From NCBI RefSeq assembly GCF_958979055.1, contig NC_084890.1, positions 30,611,116 through 30,675,115 on the forward strand: a stretch of DNA of 64,000 bases. Direction: 5' to 3'. This document shows positions 24,864 to 36,935 of this stretch, in pieces. The notes under the pieces were generated by a model. That model worked only from the letters and a program-made list of their open reading frames with translations. It was not told the DNA's origin and searched no databases. Source of the DNA: Alnus glutinosa. Lineage: Eukaryota; Streptophyta; Magnoliopsida; Fagales; Betulaceae. Numbering within the stretch: position 1 is the first letter of the stretch; each line of letters begins with the position of its first letter. A program made the translations under genes and the position numbers.

Positions 24864-25212
24864 GTGGGCACTAGTAATAGGCAGTTGGGTATAGGCATTG
24901 TGGTGTGGAACTTTGAGGGACACTTAATTGTAGTCAGTTGTTTGATAAAGAAGGCAAATCTCGAGCTAGTTACAGCATATGCATTGGTAACTTCCCAAAT
25001 AGTTGGTTTTAGCGAAGAATTGGGTTTTCGTCATATAATCTTGGAAGAAGACGCCCTCCAGATGATGAAAGCGCTACAAGCTACAGTTATTAATTGGAGC
25101 AGATTTTGTTAGCTATTGGAAGATTTTCAGACAGTTTTGTTTTCTCTTCCTATCTTGCAGATAAACCATGTTCGCCGTGAGACAAATTGTGAGGCACACG
25201 AGAAGTCATGAA
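24864..25212 (+). pseudogene. Non-LTR retrotransposon RNase H-like remnant
   Basis: The plus strand encodes a degenerate RNase H (RVT_3-like) segment: QLGIGIVVWNFEGHL, then ELVTAYALVTSQIVGFSEEL, GFRHIILEEDALQMMKALQ and, after an in-frame stop at 25109, LLEDFQTVLFSLPILQINHV and RRETNCEAHE. This is the conserved tail found at the end of many plant LINE polyproteins, where the RNase H fold removes the RNA strand during reverse transcription. The internal stop and lack of any upstream reverse transcriptase show it is a dead fragment. Confidence 0.75.
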
Positions 25213-25214
25213 AG

Positions 25215-25775
25215 ATACGGAGGCCATGGTTTAGGTTTTGAATGGAAGAAATTTCTATATGTATATGTGACATATTTTTTTATTTTTTAAAGCAAACTGC
25301 TCTAATTTATTGATTAATGAATGAGATCCAAAATTTTATTTATTTATTTTTTTAAAAAAAAACCTATATTATACATAGACAGTTTTCTTTGTCAATTATT
25401 TAACATACAATTTTCAAAATAATTTTTTTAAACAATCATGGAATTTTGACAGCTCAATCGCACTTTTTACTAACACACACTTAATCTTAAGCGTTTGATT
25501 GTAATTATGAATAATGGTTATAGAATTATACTCGTCTCTCAAGTATTATTTAAACTAATAATTTGACGTGAGTTGGCATTATTAATTTTTATATAGTTTA
25601 AACTATATATATAATTTTGATTTTTTCTTTTTTAACAAAGTATGATATCAAAAACAGTAATTCTAATTAGTAATTCATGTACAATTATCAAACAACTAAT
25701 TATATGAGAATTAAACAAAAGTCTATTAAATAATATTATTTGGCCTAATTTTTTTTTTTTTTTTGAAACGAATTG
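25215..25775. other. Intergenic, no gene seen
   Basis: AT-rich, possibly including non-coding 3' sequence of the LINE remnant. Nothing else recognised. Confidence 0.4.
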
Positions 25776-25779
25776 TGGT

Positions 25780-26175
25780 GAAAGAAAAAGGGACGATGAA
25801 TTCAGGTGACCAAGTTGGGCCCCACGATGCCGCCCCTGGTGTTGAAAGTAGTGGGGCCCGCAACACCAACCGTGAGAGTCCTAAACACCTGGATGGTGTC
25901 TTATTGGTCACGCAAAAGAGATCGGAGGGTTGTGGTCACGTGGAAGGGGAGCGAGGGGAGAAGAAGCATGAGAGAGAGGATTCGATGATAGTGCGCCAAC
26001 TACGCACGCACAACACTGACTGACAAAAGTGACAGAGAGTTTTGGTCTCCGCAGGCCGGCATGCAACGGGGCCCCGCCGCATTTGTACGTGTCCTCCCCC
26101 ATCAATTAGGCCCCCTATTGGTTGACTCCTCATTCCTCCTTTACTGCCACCCTTGGCCTACCCCCTCCCCACCTC
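25780..26175. other. GC-rich promoter-like island without gene
   Basis: Contains gggccccac and its inverse gtggggccc 24 nt apart (about 25818-25859), a CACGTG-containing stretch (gtcacgtgga, about 25935), a GA-rich segment and a TATA-like ttataatgg near 26177. Two frames over 60 codons on each strand are mutually overlapping and unrecognised. It looks like a promoter or leader, but no gene follows on either side. Confidence 0.35.
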
Positions 26176-26599
26176 CTTATAATGGAGGAATAATTTATAT
26201 ATCTTGTCACAGCCAATCAACTCTTAGAAACGCCTAATTCAAAGGGTTTAGACGGTGAGAAAAATGTAGGCTACCTCTGTATTGATATTTCAATAAGTGT
26301 CTTGTATTTTCAATTATTTGAATTTTTTTAAATGTAAGAAGCATTTTCAGAAGTGTATTTTGATGGAGTTTGCAATTTGAAAAATATTTTTTAATAGAGT
26401 ACATTTGCATATGTCGAGAAACCTCACAAATATAGAGCCTTACTTATATATATATATATAAAATAAAAAAAAAATAATTGATAGCATGGTCACCCTCTTT
26501 GTATTATATATATATATATATATTGTATTTTAAGAAGTATCTTGTGTTTTGAGTTGTTTGATAAAGTACTTGAAATATTTTGTATTCCATCCTTCTACC

Positions 26600-27067
26600 T
26601 TCGTGTTGTGCCGTTCATATTCTTCCTAGTCGATACTGATGTTTACTGGTTGTGTTTTTGCTTTGAATAAGAGTTTTATTCTCTTTAAATCTGTCATCAT
26701 GGGCGATCTATAGGATGAAGGTTAGTCAGGTGTAAGAGATTATCTCTCATGGCTTAGATAGTTCGGTGTGAGGGATTATTTCTCACGGCCGGTTTAAATA
26801 AATTTTTAAGATATTTGGCTACAATTGTTTTAGATCTAATTGCTAGGAGCAAATCTGTTTTTTAACTATTTTTGTACATAGGTTAGCGGAAGATGAAAGT
26901 CATAGATAACACTTTATTGTAAGAATTTTGTATGTATCTATGATTATGTAACCTCATAGCATGTGACTACGATTTTGCAGAGCTTTATGTTTTGTGATGT
27001 AAGAATTTTTATGCTCGTGATCGTTGATCAATAAAATACTTAAATATTTCGTTAAAAAAAAAAAAAA
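26600..27067 (+). mobile_element. 5'-truncated LINE-type 3' end with poly-A tail
   Basis: A stretch of distinct composition ends in gatcaataaaatacttaaat, atttcgtt and then 15 A residues (27053-27067). An AATAAA-like signal followed by a genomic poly-A tract is the signature of a retroposed 3' end. No coding part remains, and no convincing target-site duplication was found, so the left limit is approximate. Confidence 0.5.
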
Positions 27068-27069
27068 GT

Positions 27070-28010
27070 GTTCTTTAAGACGAGACGAGCCCTAACTTTT
27101 CCCACTAAGGGCATTCTTAGTGAGCTTCTCATAGTTTAGCTAAAAATATCTACTTTTATTATTTTAACCAGCCACTTTTCAAGAGTACCGCTAATCAAAC
27201 TTTCTACATATTTATCTACTTAGAAAAAATATATTTCTTTATTGATTTGGTATATTTCAGTTGGTGATAAGAATGAAGGAGAGATGAGACAGAGGAGAAA
27301 AATGAATATAAAAATGTGTGAAAAATGAGATAGGGTGGAAGATTGTTTCTCCAAATATAGAGTAGAAATCTGACAAGAATTAGACAACTAGTGGAAGACA
27401 TTCGTACAGTTTTAAACTCGTTTTCTAATTGGCAGATTTACCATATTAGTTAAATCGTTAATAATGCGTCGCATGGTTTACCTAAGACTGTCGTTTAACA
27501 TATCATAGACCAGGTTTGGAAGAAAATAATAAAAAATAATAATAAAAAAAAAAAAAAAAAAACTTTGACTGTATATGTGAAATTGTTTTGTTAAAGTAAT
27601 TTGTTCTATTTCTCTGATTAAGTATTACAAGTATGATAAATTTATTAAAAAACAAAAAAAAAGTTCAGAGCTTGATACATGAAGGTTTTTGTGAATTTTA
27701 GTTGATCAATATTTCTGTCATTTGAAAGTCTCAAAGTTTATAAGTTTATTTAACAATAATACCTAGAACTTATTTTATTTACTGGGGTTTAAATATCTTA
27801 TAATTTTTATGACCACGTACACATTTTACATATGTCGCTGTTAAGCCGATGTATGAAAATGAATGATCATTGGCGGTCACTCTTGTACGATTATTGCATA
27901 TATATACTTTTCCAATTACTTCTATTTTGGTCAGCCTTATCTCAAAAACATTTATTGCTCTTCCTCCTTGTGAGATGCATACGTGGCATTGGTCATCATA
28001 ATTTAGGGCA
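27070..28010. other. Intergenic, no gene seen
   Basis: AT-rich with an A-rich tract at 27525-27561. No coding signal. Confidence 0.5.
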
Positions 28011-28014
28011 TAAA

Positions 28015-28312
28015 TCCGGCCGGTTATAATCGGTTAATGAATAGTAATTGAATACTAATTGATAATTGAAAAATCGGTTTGATATTCGGTTGAAAATAAC
28101 CAGTAACTGACTCTATCAATTAATTATGTATACTCAGTTATAACCGGTTTTGGCAATCAAGATTCAAAGAAAAATAAAGTTGAAAAGAGTATTTTTAGAA
28201 ATAAGAATGAAAATGAGTCTTTAATTAGACTGTGACAGAAAAGTTGTGATATTTTGAAATGTTTTTTTTTGGGGCCAAAATAGACTTAATTTTTCTTTCT
28301 TCTTCTTCTTCT

Positions 28313-28351
<39 letters not shown>

Positions 28352-28530
28352 AAATTTATGGCTAAAACCGTTTAAATTAAGCCTAAAAAATAGGCCAAAT
28401 ACCAAAAATACGCATAAAACTCAATTTTTTTAATTTTCAGTACCCAGTCCGATTAATCGGATATCGCCGGTTATTACAAACTCGATTAACTAGCTACTTG
28501 GTTACCGGAGCCGATTACCCCTAATCATAA
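28015..28530. repeat. AT-rich repeat with ggttataatcggtta motifs
   Basis: Starts ccggccggttataatcggtt and ends gttaccggagccgattaccc. It contains several cggtta/taaccg motifs in both directions and a long poly-T at 28316-28347. It looks like a degraded foldback or hAT-like element; ends are not defined. Confidence 0.35.
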
Positions 28531-28792
28531 TAAAGTAGAGCTCATTTTCATCTCTCTACGTTTGAATATTAGTTTTATAATCTCCCATGAATTTGGTAGG
28601 AAATTATTCTTTTAATAATTAATCAATAGAGAGAAAAATCTTGGCCCTTATAGATTATTAAGCTCGTGTTGATACCTCTGATTTCTTGTATTTGGATAAT
28701 GTTGATGTGAATTTTTATATAGTCGGATTGAACTTGAATTTTTGCACTACCGAACTGTGTGTGAGCACATGCAAAACAAGGAGAATGAAAAT

Positions 28793-29016
28793 GGGAGTGA
28801 CACTAATGCGAGAGCCTCTATTTGATGTCATTATTTTTTAAGTTTTGTGAGTCTGTGACCCTTCTTATGAAAGAATTTTTTGAAAGTAGTCAGAAATCGT
28901 GTACGGGAGTGACACTGATGTGAGAGTCTCTATTCGATGTCATTATTTTAAAAGCTTTGTGAGTCCGTAACCCTTTTAAGAAAGAATTTTTTTGAAAGTA
29001 GTCAAAAATTGTGTTT
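28793..29016. repeat. Tandem duplication, 112-bp unit
   Basis: Units at 28793-28904 and 28905-29016. Both begin gggagtgacact.atg and share ctctatt.gatgtcattatt and gaaagtagtca.aaat. No coding role visible. Confidence 0.85.
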
Positions 29017-29019
29017 CTT

Positions 29020-30040
29020 GATTTTTTGTAATGTAATGGGGACATAACTATGCAAGATATGCAACTGACTAATAGGCAAATAGCTCTAGACTTTAACAAC
29101 TCTTTAATTGTGTGAGCCCTTAGTTATTTGTTTGGTGGAATAAGATGAAAATGATTAAAACCTTTTGAAATGAACAAAAAAGACATGTAATTAATTCTTT
29201 AGATTATTATGTCTTGTGTCAAATTTAGGTTATCTTACTTCGAACCAACAAGAGTATGCTACTTATGAGAGATTGGCCCTTGTTATTTTTTGTTCAAAAA
29301 ACCTGGTTTGAATTTAGTTTCAACTCAATTTATTTAAATATTTATATTTTATCTTTGGTTTTTTTTGAGACTAATTGCCTCTTGTAGGTCTTTTTTTTTT
29401 TTGTGGGGTAATAAAAACCAATTATTCAACTACACGTATTAACAAATGCCTCGTGTGTGGCTTCGAATCTCTTTTAATTGAAATGTGAAATATTTAATTG
29501 AAATAAGAATTAAAATAGCGGAAATAAGGTTTCAACGGCTTTATTTTGGTTTAATATCATATTAAATCACAACTTATTTCAAAATATAGAAAATAATTGA
29601 GTTAATAATTTAATTAATATTAGTTAGAAGGAAAAAAAAAATCATAATGCTGAAGAAAATAGTTAATTTAATAATTTAGTTAATATTAGTAAAGGAAGAG
29701 AAAAATTACAAAGCTTTAATCAACTGGACCGTTTAATTCGAATAAAAATGACCATTTCTGATAATTAATATTCTATTTTGTTGCATGCACATTATTCCAT
29801 GTTTATTAAACAATAAACATGAATTTATATATATAAAAAAAAAAACACAATAAACATGAATGATTATATTCCGTTTAATTCTTAATAAATTTGAAAATTT
29901 TAGGAGGGGTAAAATTGACCGTTTGAATCTTAGTGGTGTACACAAACTCAAAAGAAATCTTCCTTTGATTTTCCACTATGCGAAGACTAATCATAGCCTT
30001 ATCCCCTTAAAACCAATTTCCCACACTGCCCTCACTAGTC
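29020..30040. other. Intergenic, AT-rich, no gene seen
   Basis: No conserved coding frame. The region merges into the more GC-rich BEH4 promoter from about 30050. Confidence 0.5.
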
Positions 30041-30049
30041 ACTAATCAG

Positions 30050-30443
30050 TAATCACCCACACGACACACGGGAACGACGTCGTCCCCCTTCGTGCTAGTT
30101 CTCCGAAGGCCGCTTTGCCTTTTATTTTTTTGTTTGAAAAAGCCCAAACACGTGTTAGTCCCGTGATTCCGGAACAAAAGCTTGTAGTGGCATTCTCGTA
30201 ATTTTAACGGTCAACCATGACCAATTACAATCATTCCCTCTTATTTAGCTCACCTGCCTCAAACCCCTACTTTCTTTAGTCTTCATTTAACTACTCTCTC
30301 TGACCAAAAAAACCGCCACCCGGATCACGGCCATTTCCTGTTTGTTTCCCGAGGATTGCAAAAAGATTTTCCGAGGAAATTATTCTACATGTGAAGCGCC
30401 TCTGTTCCAGGTAGAGTTTTTCGGCGAAGAGAAGTAGCTGAGA
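30050..30443 (+). promoter_or_regulatory. BEH4-type gene promoter and leader
   Basis: GC content rises here. A G-box core (acacgtgt, about 30149) and gacgtcgtc near 30077 are visible; ttatttag at 30241 is a weak TATA candidate. The leader likely begins near 30270-30300. No mapped start is available. Confidence 0.4.
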
Positions 30444-33400
30444 ATGACGACGGGGTCCAGAATGCCGACATGGAAGGAAAGGGAGAACAACAAGCGGAGG
30501 GAGCGGAGGCGGCGAGCGATCGCGGCGAAGATCTACGCCGGCCTGAGAATGTACGGGAACTACAAGCTCCCGAAGCACTGCGACAACAACGAGGTCCTCA
30601 AGGCTCTCTGCAACGAGGCCGGTTGGACCGTCGAAGAAGACGGCACCACCTACAGAAAGGTACACCTCGATTTCCACTTCGCTTCACTTTTTCTTTTCTC
30701 CGAGCTATTGTGTGTGCGCACTTTAGCAAATCCCTGCGGAGCTGGGATAAGATGCTCCGGTGGTTGATCTGATTTAATTTTTGTGAAAATTTTGGGGTTT
30801 TTAAGGTGCGATCTGTGAGGTAATACCGTGATGGGCTTTTTTTTTGGGTGGTTGTTTTGCTAACGTGCGCTGGGTCCGTAGGGGGTTTGCTGTTGCAGAT
30901 CGACGGCTGAGATTGATTTATGTTGTACTGGGTCTGTTTTATTTTTCTTGTTTAGCGCACGGAACACGAAGCTTTGATTTTTAAGATTCGCTCTCTGCTT
31001 CGATGAGCAAAACTGCAAAATACCCTGAGACTCGCAGAGACGGGGCAGAAACCTTTTCACAGGACGAATATGCCACGGTCAAAGAATAAAATGACCCTCT
31101 AGCTCTCACACTTTTTGAGCTCTGAAGGGTAGTCTCGTCATTAGGAACACAGATCCATGTCCTTGATTTGAACTTCCACTTCGCTTTAATGCAAAACTGA
31201 ATCGGTTTCCTTTTCCTTTTTCGGAGATTTTTGATTTCCGAGCAGTTTGCAATTCCCGTGAAAACCTGTTTCCTCAACTCTGTATTTTACCGTTTCCCCT
31301 TCCGAAACTGCTGTACTACCCTCCGTGCGAGGTCTGCTTTCAGGGCATTCTGGTCAATTTGTTACGCAAATGGGTTAACTAGTTTTCCGAGATTCCCGGG
31401 GCAATTGGTACTAGGAAATACTTTTCCCGCAGGTGATTGAGAGCATGGCATTTCGATGGTGTGTGGGCCGGTGTTGTTGTTTATTAATTGATTAATTAAA
31501 TGAAAAAGTCTGATTAGTGATTAGTTAATTGGGAAAGAAAGATTTCCGAATCCTTGGATACTGTCAATTGCGATTTTTCTAAGCAGTGAAGCGTGTGGGG
31601 GCGTTTGTTTTTAGATTAAGGAACAACAAATGCTGAGGGGATAGGATAGGTTGTCCATTATGTGCACACAATTGTTGACATTAATTTCTCTTTATGAAGA
31701 GAGGTTTTGGTCTGGTTGCAATTACATGATTGCCATCATGTTTTATTGAAAGGATATTTTTAATTAACTCACTGTTTAGGGTTTTAATTTTTCGTTCATT
31801 TTTTGTATCTCGTTAATAGTGAGAGGAGTAATGTTGAATAGAAGAGCATCCATGTGGGTGGTAAAGGGTAGGCTTTTGGTGGTGGAAAAGGCAAGCGATT
31901 AAAGATTTTGTCTGGAAGAATGGGAGAACAAAGTTACTGTTTGAACTGTTTATGTATTAATGATATGAAGGTCAATACCATAATGAGACAACAGGTGATC
32001 GAAATGTGATATTTTTTTAACTGTTTCTCGAATTATACTTTGTTCTAGGACTTGGGCAATCTGCCCTTTTGAACCCTTTAGGTGCCTTATATTGAATGAT
32101 CCTATTTTGGGTGGTGTGGCATTTTAGGATGCAATTGCATTCTCTTGAAAGTAAATTTTGGAGTATTGCCCTTATTAATACAGTCAGGACCGAAAATAGG
32201 AGTTCAATTTCTGGTTGTAAAATTAAATGTTGTCGTACAAATTCTGTTGACAGCTACCATTCACTATAATAGCCCCATTCCTTTTTTTGGTTGGAGGGAT
32301 AGCCCAATTTACAAAGATAAATTTGTTCATCCAAGTACATATAAATACATTGGTGATCAAATTACTATGGAATTTTGAAATCATTTTGGTCCTCCTGACG
32401 GTTTGATTATGCTGCAGCCAAACATTTTATGAGGTATATTGATAGTGTTTTGGTCATTGTTGTGTTCGGTTCATTCTTGATTTTGTTTTTGTTGTGGAGC
32501 TGAGCTTTCAATCCATCAAAACCCGTTTCAATTTAAGCATCAGAATGGGGAATATTATTTGATGGTAAAAGTTTAATTCCCTAAGAAGTGATGTGAAGTT
32601 TTGTGATGAAATAGAAAATAGGAGAAAATAGCGGAAGCGGAGAGAAAAGGTACATAAAAGATTTTCGGGTGGTTCGACGATAGAACTTAGAAGCCTATGT
32701 TGACTCCTAGGGAAGAGACCCATAGGGTTACATTTTGCTCTTATTCCTTGTTAATTTGTTTACGATACAAAGTATGTGATTTGATTAATCAAACCTAAAT
32801 GGTGAATATTCTAAAAAGGAAAATAAATCAAACTAATATAAAAAATCCTATATTCTAACTTCTCCTCAAAGTCAGGGTGGAACTTTTAGTTTGGAAAGAA
32901 AAGGATTTGACTTTCTTTTATAGATTTTTTATTTTTGGCTGAAATGGATTAGGTGCGACAAGAACCAAATTTTGAACATGAGCTTGGCCTTCAGATTCGT
33001 TGATCAAAGTGATAAGAATCCTCCGTGGCAGCAACAATAAATTGGACATGAGCTTGGAAAGGGCCAGAATCTGGTGCAATGCGAAGCCAAATATGGGTGT
33101 GAGCTCCATAAGTTAAAGTGGGCAGGAGAGGGGGCTGCTGCCGTGTATGCCGGCGGCCAGTGGTGGCGGTCGGAGATGGCAGCCGGTTGGTGGCCGAATG
33201 TGGCCATTGACAAAGGGCCAAAATTGGGCTGACAATGGGCTGTTGACAAGGCTGATGATGGGCTGACAATAGGCAAAAACAGAGCTGGCTATGGGCCAAA
33301 GAATTGGGCCAACTATGGCAATTAAATCTATATTTATATGGAAACTATGGTAAGTGGAGAGAATAGATAATTAAGTCTGAAGGATTTGATTACAATCAAA

Positions 33401-34747
33401 CCTAACTGGTAAATATTCTAATAAATCAAACTAATGTAAAAAATCCTATATTCTAACAGGTAAGTAATGGATGATAATGTTCACCGTAAGGGTAAAAACA
33501 TTAAGAGTATCATAATCGAAGTTGTAATGAAAAATATACCATCAGTCTTAACATTGTCCTGTCCGCAATGGATGTCTGAACCATGCTTACATAACAGTCA
33601 ACTAAAAAAAGAACCAAAAGGGAAAAAGAAAAGGAGAATAAAAAAGAAATAAAAATAATGGTGCATTCAAATATTTGTGTTTTTATGTGTGATCTAGCGA
33701 AGTCATGGTTGGATCTCTGAAATTTTATTTTTCATATTTTTTAGTTTAAGTGATACCATATATTCTGTTACTTATGTATGTTACCTTTCTCTACCATACT
33801 TGTAAACGAAATTCAATTATTTGGCTCAGTAGTAGTCAGCAAAAATCATTTTATTTTTTTTTGCTTTTGTGCAGGGATGCAAACCTGTGGAACGAATGGA
33901 CATCATGGGTGGATCAGCTTCTGCAAGTCCATGTTCTTCATTCCAACCGAGCCCATGTGCATCTTACAATCCAAGTCCTGCCTCATCTTCCTTCCCAAGC
34001 CCGGTGTCGTCTCGTTATGCTGGCAATGCCAATGGTAATGCTGATGCTGATTCTCTCATTCCGTGGTTGAAAAACCTCTCATCAGGCTCATCATCAGCCT
34101 CATCCAAGTTCTCCCACCATCTTCTTGTCCATGGAGGTTCCATAAGTGCTCCAGTCACACCACCATTGAGCTCCCCAACGGCCAGAACACCTAGAACCAA
34201 AAATGACTGGGATGATGCAGCTGCTGCCCCGTCATGGGCTGGGCAGCACTATCCTTTCCTGCCCTCGTCTACTCCACCAAGTCCTGGGCGTCAGGTCCTG
34301 CCTGATTCACGGTGGTTTGCCGGTATCCAAATTCCCCAAAGCGGGCCAACGTCCCCCACATTCAGCCTTGTAGCAAGAAACCCTTTTGGATTTATGGAGG
34401 AGGCATTTTCAGGTGGAGGGTCTCGGATGTGGACTCCTGGGCAGAGTGGCACATGCTCTCCTGCAATCGCTGCAGGTGTTGATCACACCTCAGATGTTCC
34501 AATGTCAGATGGGATTGCAGCTGAATTTGCATTTGGCAGTAATACGACAGGATTGGTGAAGCCCTGGGAAGGAGAAAGGATCCATGAGGAATGTGTATCT
34601 GATGATCTTGAACTTACACTTGGGAACCCTAGAACCAGGTATCTTGGAATATATTTATGGCTCAAGGGATGCAACTGTTGAATAAATATGATTCCTCGTT
34701 TACTCCCTGTTTTGTTTACTAATGATGGTTTTGATGGGTGCAGGTAG
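30444..34747 (+). CDS. BEH4: BES1/BZR1 family transcription factor (BEH4 type)
   Basis: Three coding exons: 30444-30659, 33875-34638 and 34744-34747, giving 327 aa. Exon 1 encodes most of the BES1_N DNA-binding domain ([53 protein letters not shown]), joined in phase 0 to [20 protein letters not shown]. The middle is Ser/Pro-rich with many S/T-x-x-x-S/T sites of the kind phosphorylated by GSK3-like BIN2 kinases ([18 protein letters not shown]). Near the end lie the conserved [15 protein letters not shown] and [11 protein letters not shown], and an EAR-type LELTL (317-321). The last exon adds only one nucleotide of Arg plus the TAG. The family mediates brassinosteroid-responsive transcription. 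Closest remembered match is Arabidopsis BEH4. Confidence 0.92.
32500..33458 (-). mobile_element. Degraded copia-like LTR element in BEH4 intron 1
   Basis: Diverged direct repeats of ~80 bp occur at about 32777-32862 and 33382-33458 (both ending aaaaaatcctatattctaac). On the minus strand the repeat starts TGTTAGAATATAGG, a typical copia LTR start. A purine-rich TTGAGGAGAAG sits directly before the left copy, where a polypurine tract should be. The internal ~500 bp is GC-rich and has no retroviral-type genes, so this is a non-coding relic. LTR limits are approximate. Confidence 0.5.
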
Positions 34748-35425
34748 AGAGGGTCGACAAGAGTTGGTTTGCGTCTTCCTTCCGGTTCAAAAGTTCAACA
34801 TGATATGTCCCTGGGTGTCTCGGTTGGCCGGCAAGGCATGCCAGTTAGAAGTACAGTGAGTAGGAGCAGTGTCTTTTTTTCTAGTTTTTCTTTTTCTCCT
34901 TCCCTTCTCTGTTATTTTTTCCCCATCAAAAGAGAGAACCAAAATTAAATTATAAATAGTTTATGGCGGTGCTTTGCCCCTTCAGTTCAATTATTCATTC
35001 TTTTTTTTTTTTGCCTAAAGAGGAAGTAAGTTTTATTATGGATTTGGTATTGGTTGCTGGAGTGATTTCAGGCTTGTGATGATTGAAAGGGATTTTGGAT
35101 GTCAACATTAACTGAATGGCTATGGAGTTACTGACTACACTGGTGCGATTGATGGTTAATGTTGCTTCTTTCTTTTTTTGCCTTCTTCCACAAACGAATA
35201 CTGTTTCATCTTTCCATGTCTTTCTGTCTCTCTCTCTGAATCTCACATGGCATTCACACTCACTGCAAAGCATGTAATTACGAAGCTAAAAGAAGACAAT
35301 TTCACTTTTGCCCAACACTAAATTCCGTCAGGAGTATTATCTTCTAATCTACGTGGTGGCTGCGGTCCTCTATAAGGTGGTAGAAGTACTTGTTAGGAAT
35401 CCATTTCCGTTGGTGATGAAAAAAC
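34748..35425. other. BEH4 3' UTR and flank
   Basis: Likely 3' UTR after the TAG at 34745-34747. No separate gene recognised; a 92-codon minus frame (34995-35273) lacks resemblance. Confidence 0.5.
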
Positions 35426-35430
35426 ATTAG

Positions 35431-36763
35431 GGCCTCGTTTGGTTTGCAGATTAGACCCATGGAAAGGAATAACTATTCCTACTGAATAGCTATTCCTTTG
35501 TTTGGTTGTATATTATTTAAGGGAATAGTTATTCCCACGGAATACCTATTCCCTTACGAAGAGGAATAGGTATTCCACTCAAAAAGGAGTGGAATACCTA
35601 TTCCTTTCCTGTGGGAATAAATAAAATTCGTCTTTTGCCCAAAAACTCCAACCCTTTCAACATCCAAGTCTCTTATCTCTCTCTCTCTCTGTTTCTTAAC
35701 TCATGGTGTATTTGGATACGAAATTTTGAAAATAAAATATAATTCTGATTCTACTTTTTTCAAAAATAAATCATATTTTATTCAACTTTTTATAAACAAA
35801 TCATATTTTATTCATTTTTTTTTCTTCTAAAAAGTCAAATCTCAAAATTCGCAAACAGAATAAGAATTTAATTCTGATTTCAAAAATTCATTACTCAAAT
35901 GCACCATCAGTATCTCTCTCCATCTCTGCAATTATATTCTCATCTCTGCACCATCGGGAGGACTCCAATTGCCTGGCGGAGGTTTGAGAAAAACTTTGTA
36001 AGCAAAGAACGAATGTTTGTTACTGAAAAACAAATAAAAAATAATAAAATAAAAAGGGCTTTGCAGATGATTTATTTTTTTATGATGATTATGTTTTTTT
36101 TTTCTTATAAATTATTTTACTTTGTAAGCAAAGAATAAATGTTTGTTGTTGGAAAACAAATAAAATAAAATAAAATAAAAAGGGCTTTGTAGATGATCTA
36201 TTTTTTTTCATTTTATTTTTTTTATGATGGTGATATGATGATTATGTGTGTGTGTATGTGTGTGTTTTTTTTCCTTACAAATCATTTTGTAGCGTAATTG
36301 TATATGAAAAAAAAAGAAAAGAAAAAGCCATGAACTCTATGAAATTTAAAAAAAAAAAAAAAAAAGGTCATAGTATGATTGTTTATGTTTCTAAAATAAA
36401 GAAAAAAAATGTCCTTAAGAATATAAATTATATTTTTATAATTTATATAATTTATAAAAATATTTTTATAATTTATTTATTTATTTATTTATTTATTTTT
36501 TTTTTTTTTTTACTTATCAAAAAAATAAATTATATTTTTATTATAAGGGTGTTTTAGGAAATTTGATTATAATATGATTCCATTCACCAATGTATTGCAC
36601 TGTACCAAACAAAAGAATACATATGCAATGTTCTATTCTACAATTCCACCGTTACAACCAAACAAAAGAATAGGAATAGTTATTCCATTCCACCTTCATC
36701 TATTCCCAGGAATAGTTATTCCTTTTCCTAATGGAATAGACATTCCGCAAACCAAACGAGGCC
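35431..36763. mobile_element. Harbinger-like non-autonomous element with palindrome arrays
   Basis: Terminal inverted repeats GGCCTCGTTTGGTTTGC (35431-35447) and the reverse complement (36747-36763) are flanked by a 3-bp tag on both sides (35428-35430 and 36764-36766). Subterminal regions hold eight copies of the palindrome GGAATANNTATTCC (one imperfect): six near the left end (35466-35604) and two near the right (36673, 36709). The 1.33-kb interior is AT-rich, has a ~125-bp tandem duplication (about 35993 and 36118), and no transposase. The 3-bp duplication and TIR suit the PIF/Harbinger superfamily. Confidence 0.75.
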
Positions 36764-36935
36764 TAGGAATTAACTCACGACACAATCCCTTTATTCTCTT
36801 TGGCTCTACAAATTTATTAGCCAAAAGTGGTAAAAAAAATTAAGTTTATTTATTTTAGCTTATCACTTTTTTTTACCACCAACATCAGGCTCATCATTTT
36901 TTTTTTTTTCTAAATCAGGCTCATCATTTAAACTA

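Noticed and set aside
30291..30677. 128-codon minus-strand frame opposite BEH4 exon 1
   Set aside because: Shadow of the GC-rich BES1/BZR1 coding exon on the other strand.
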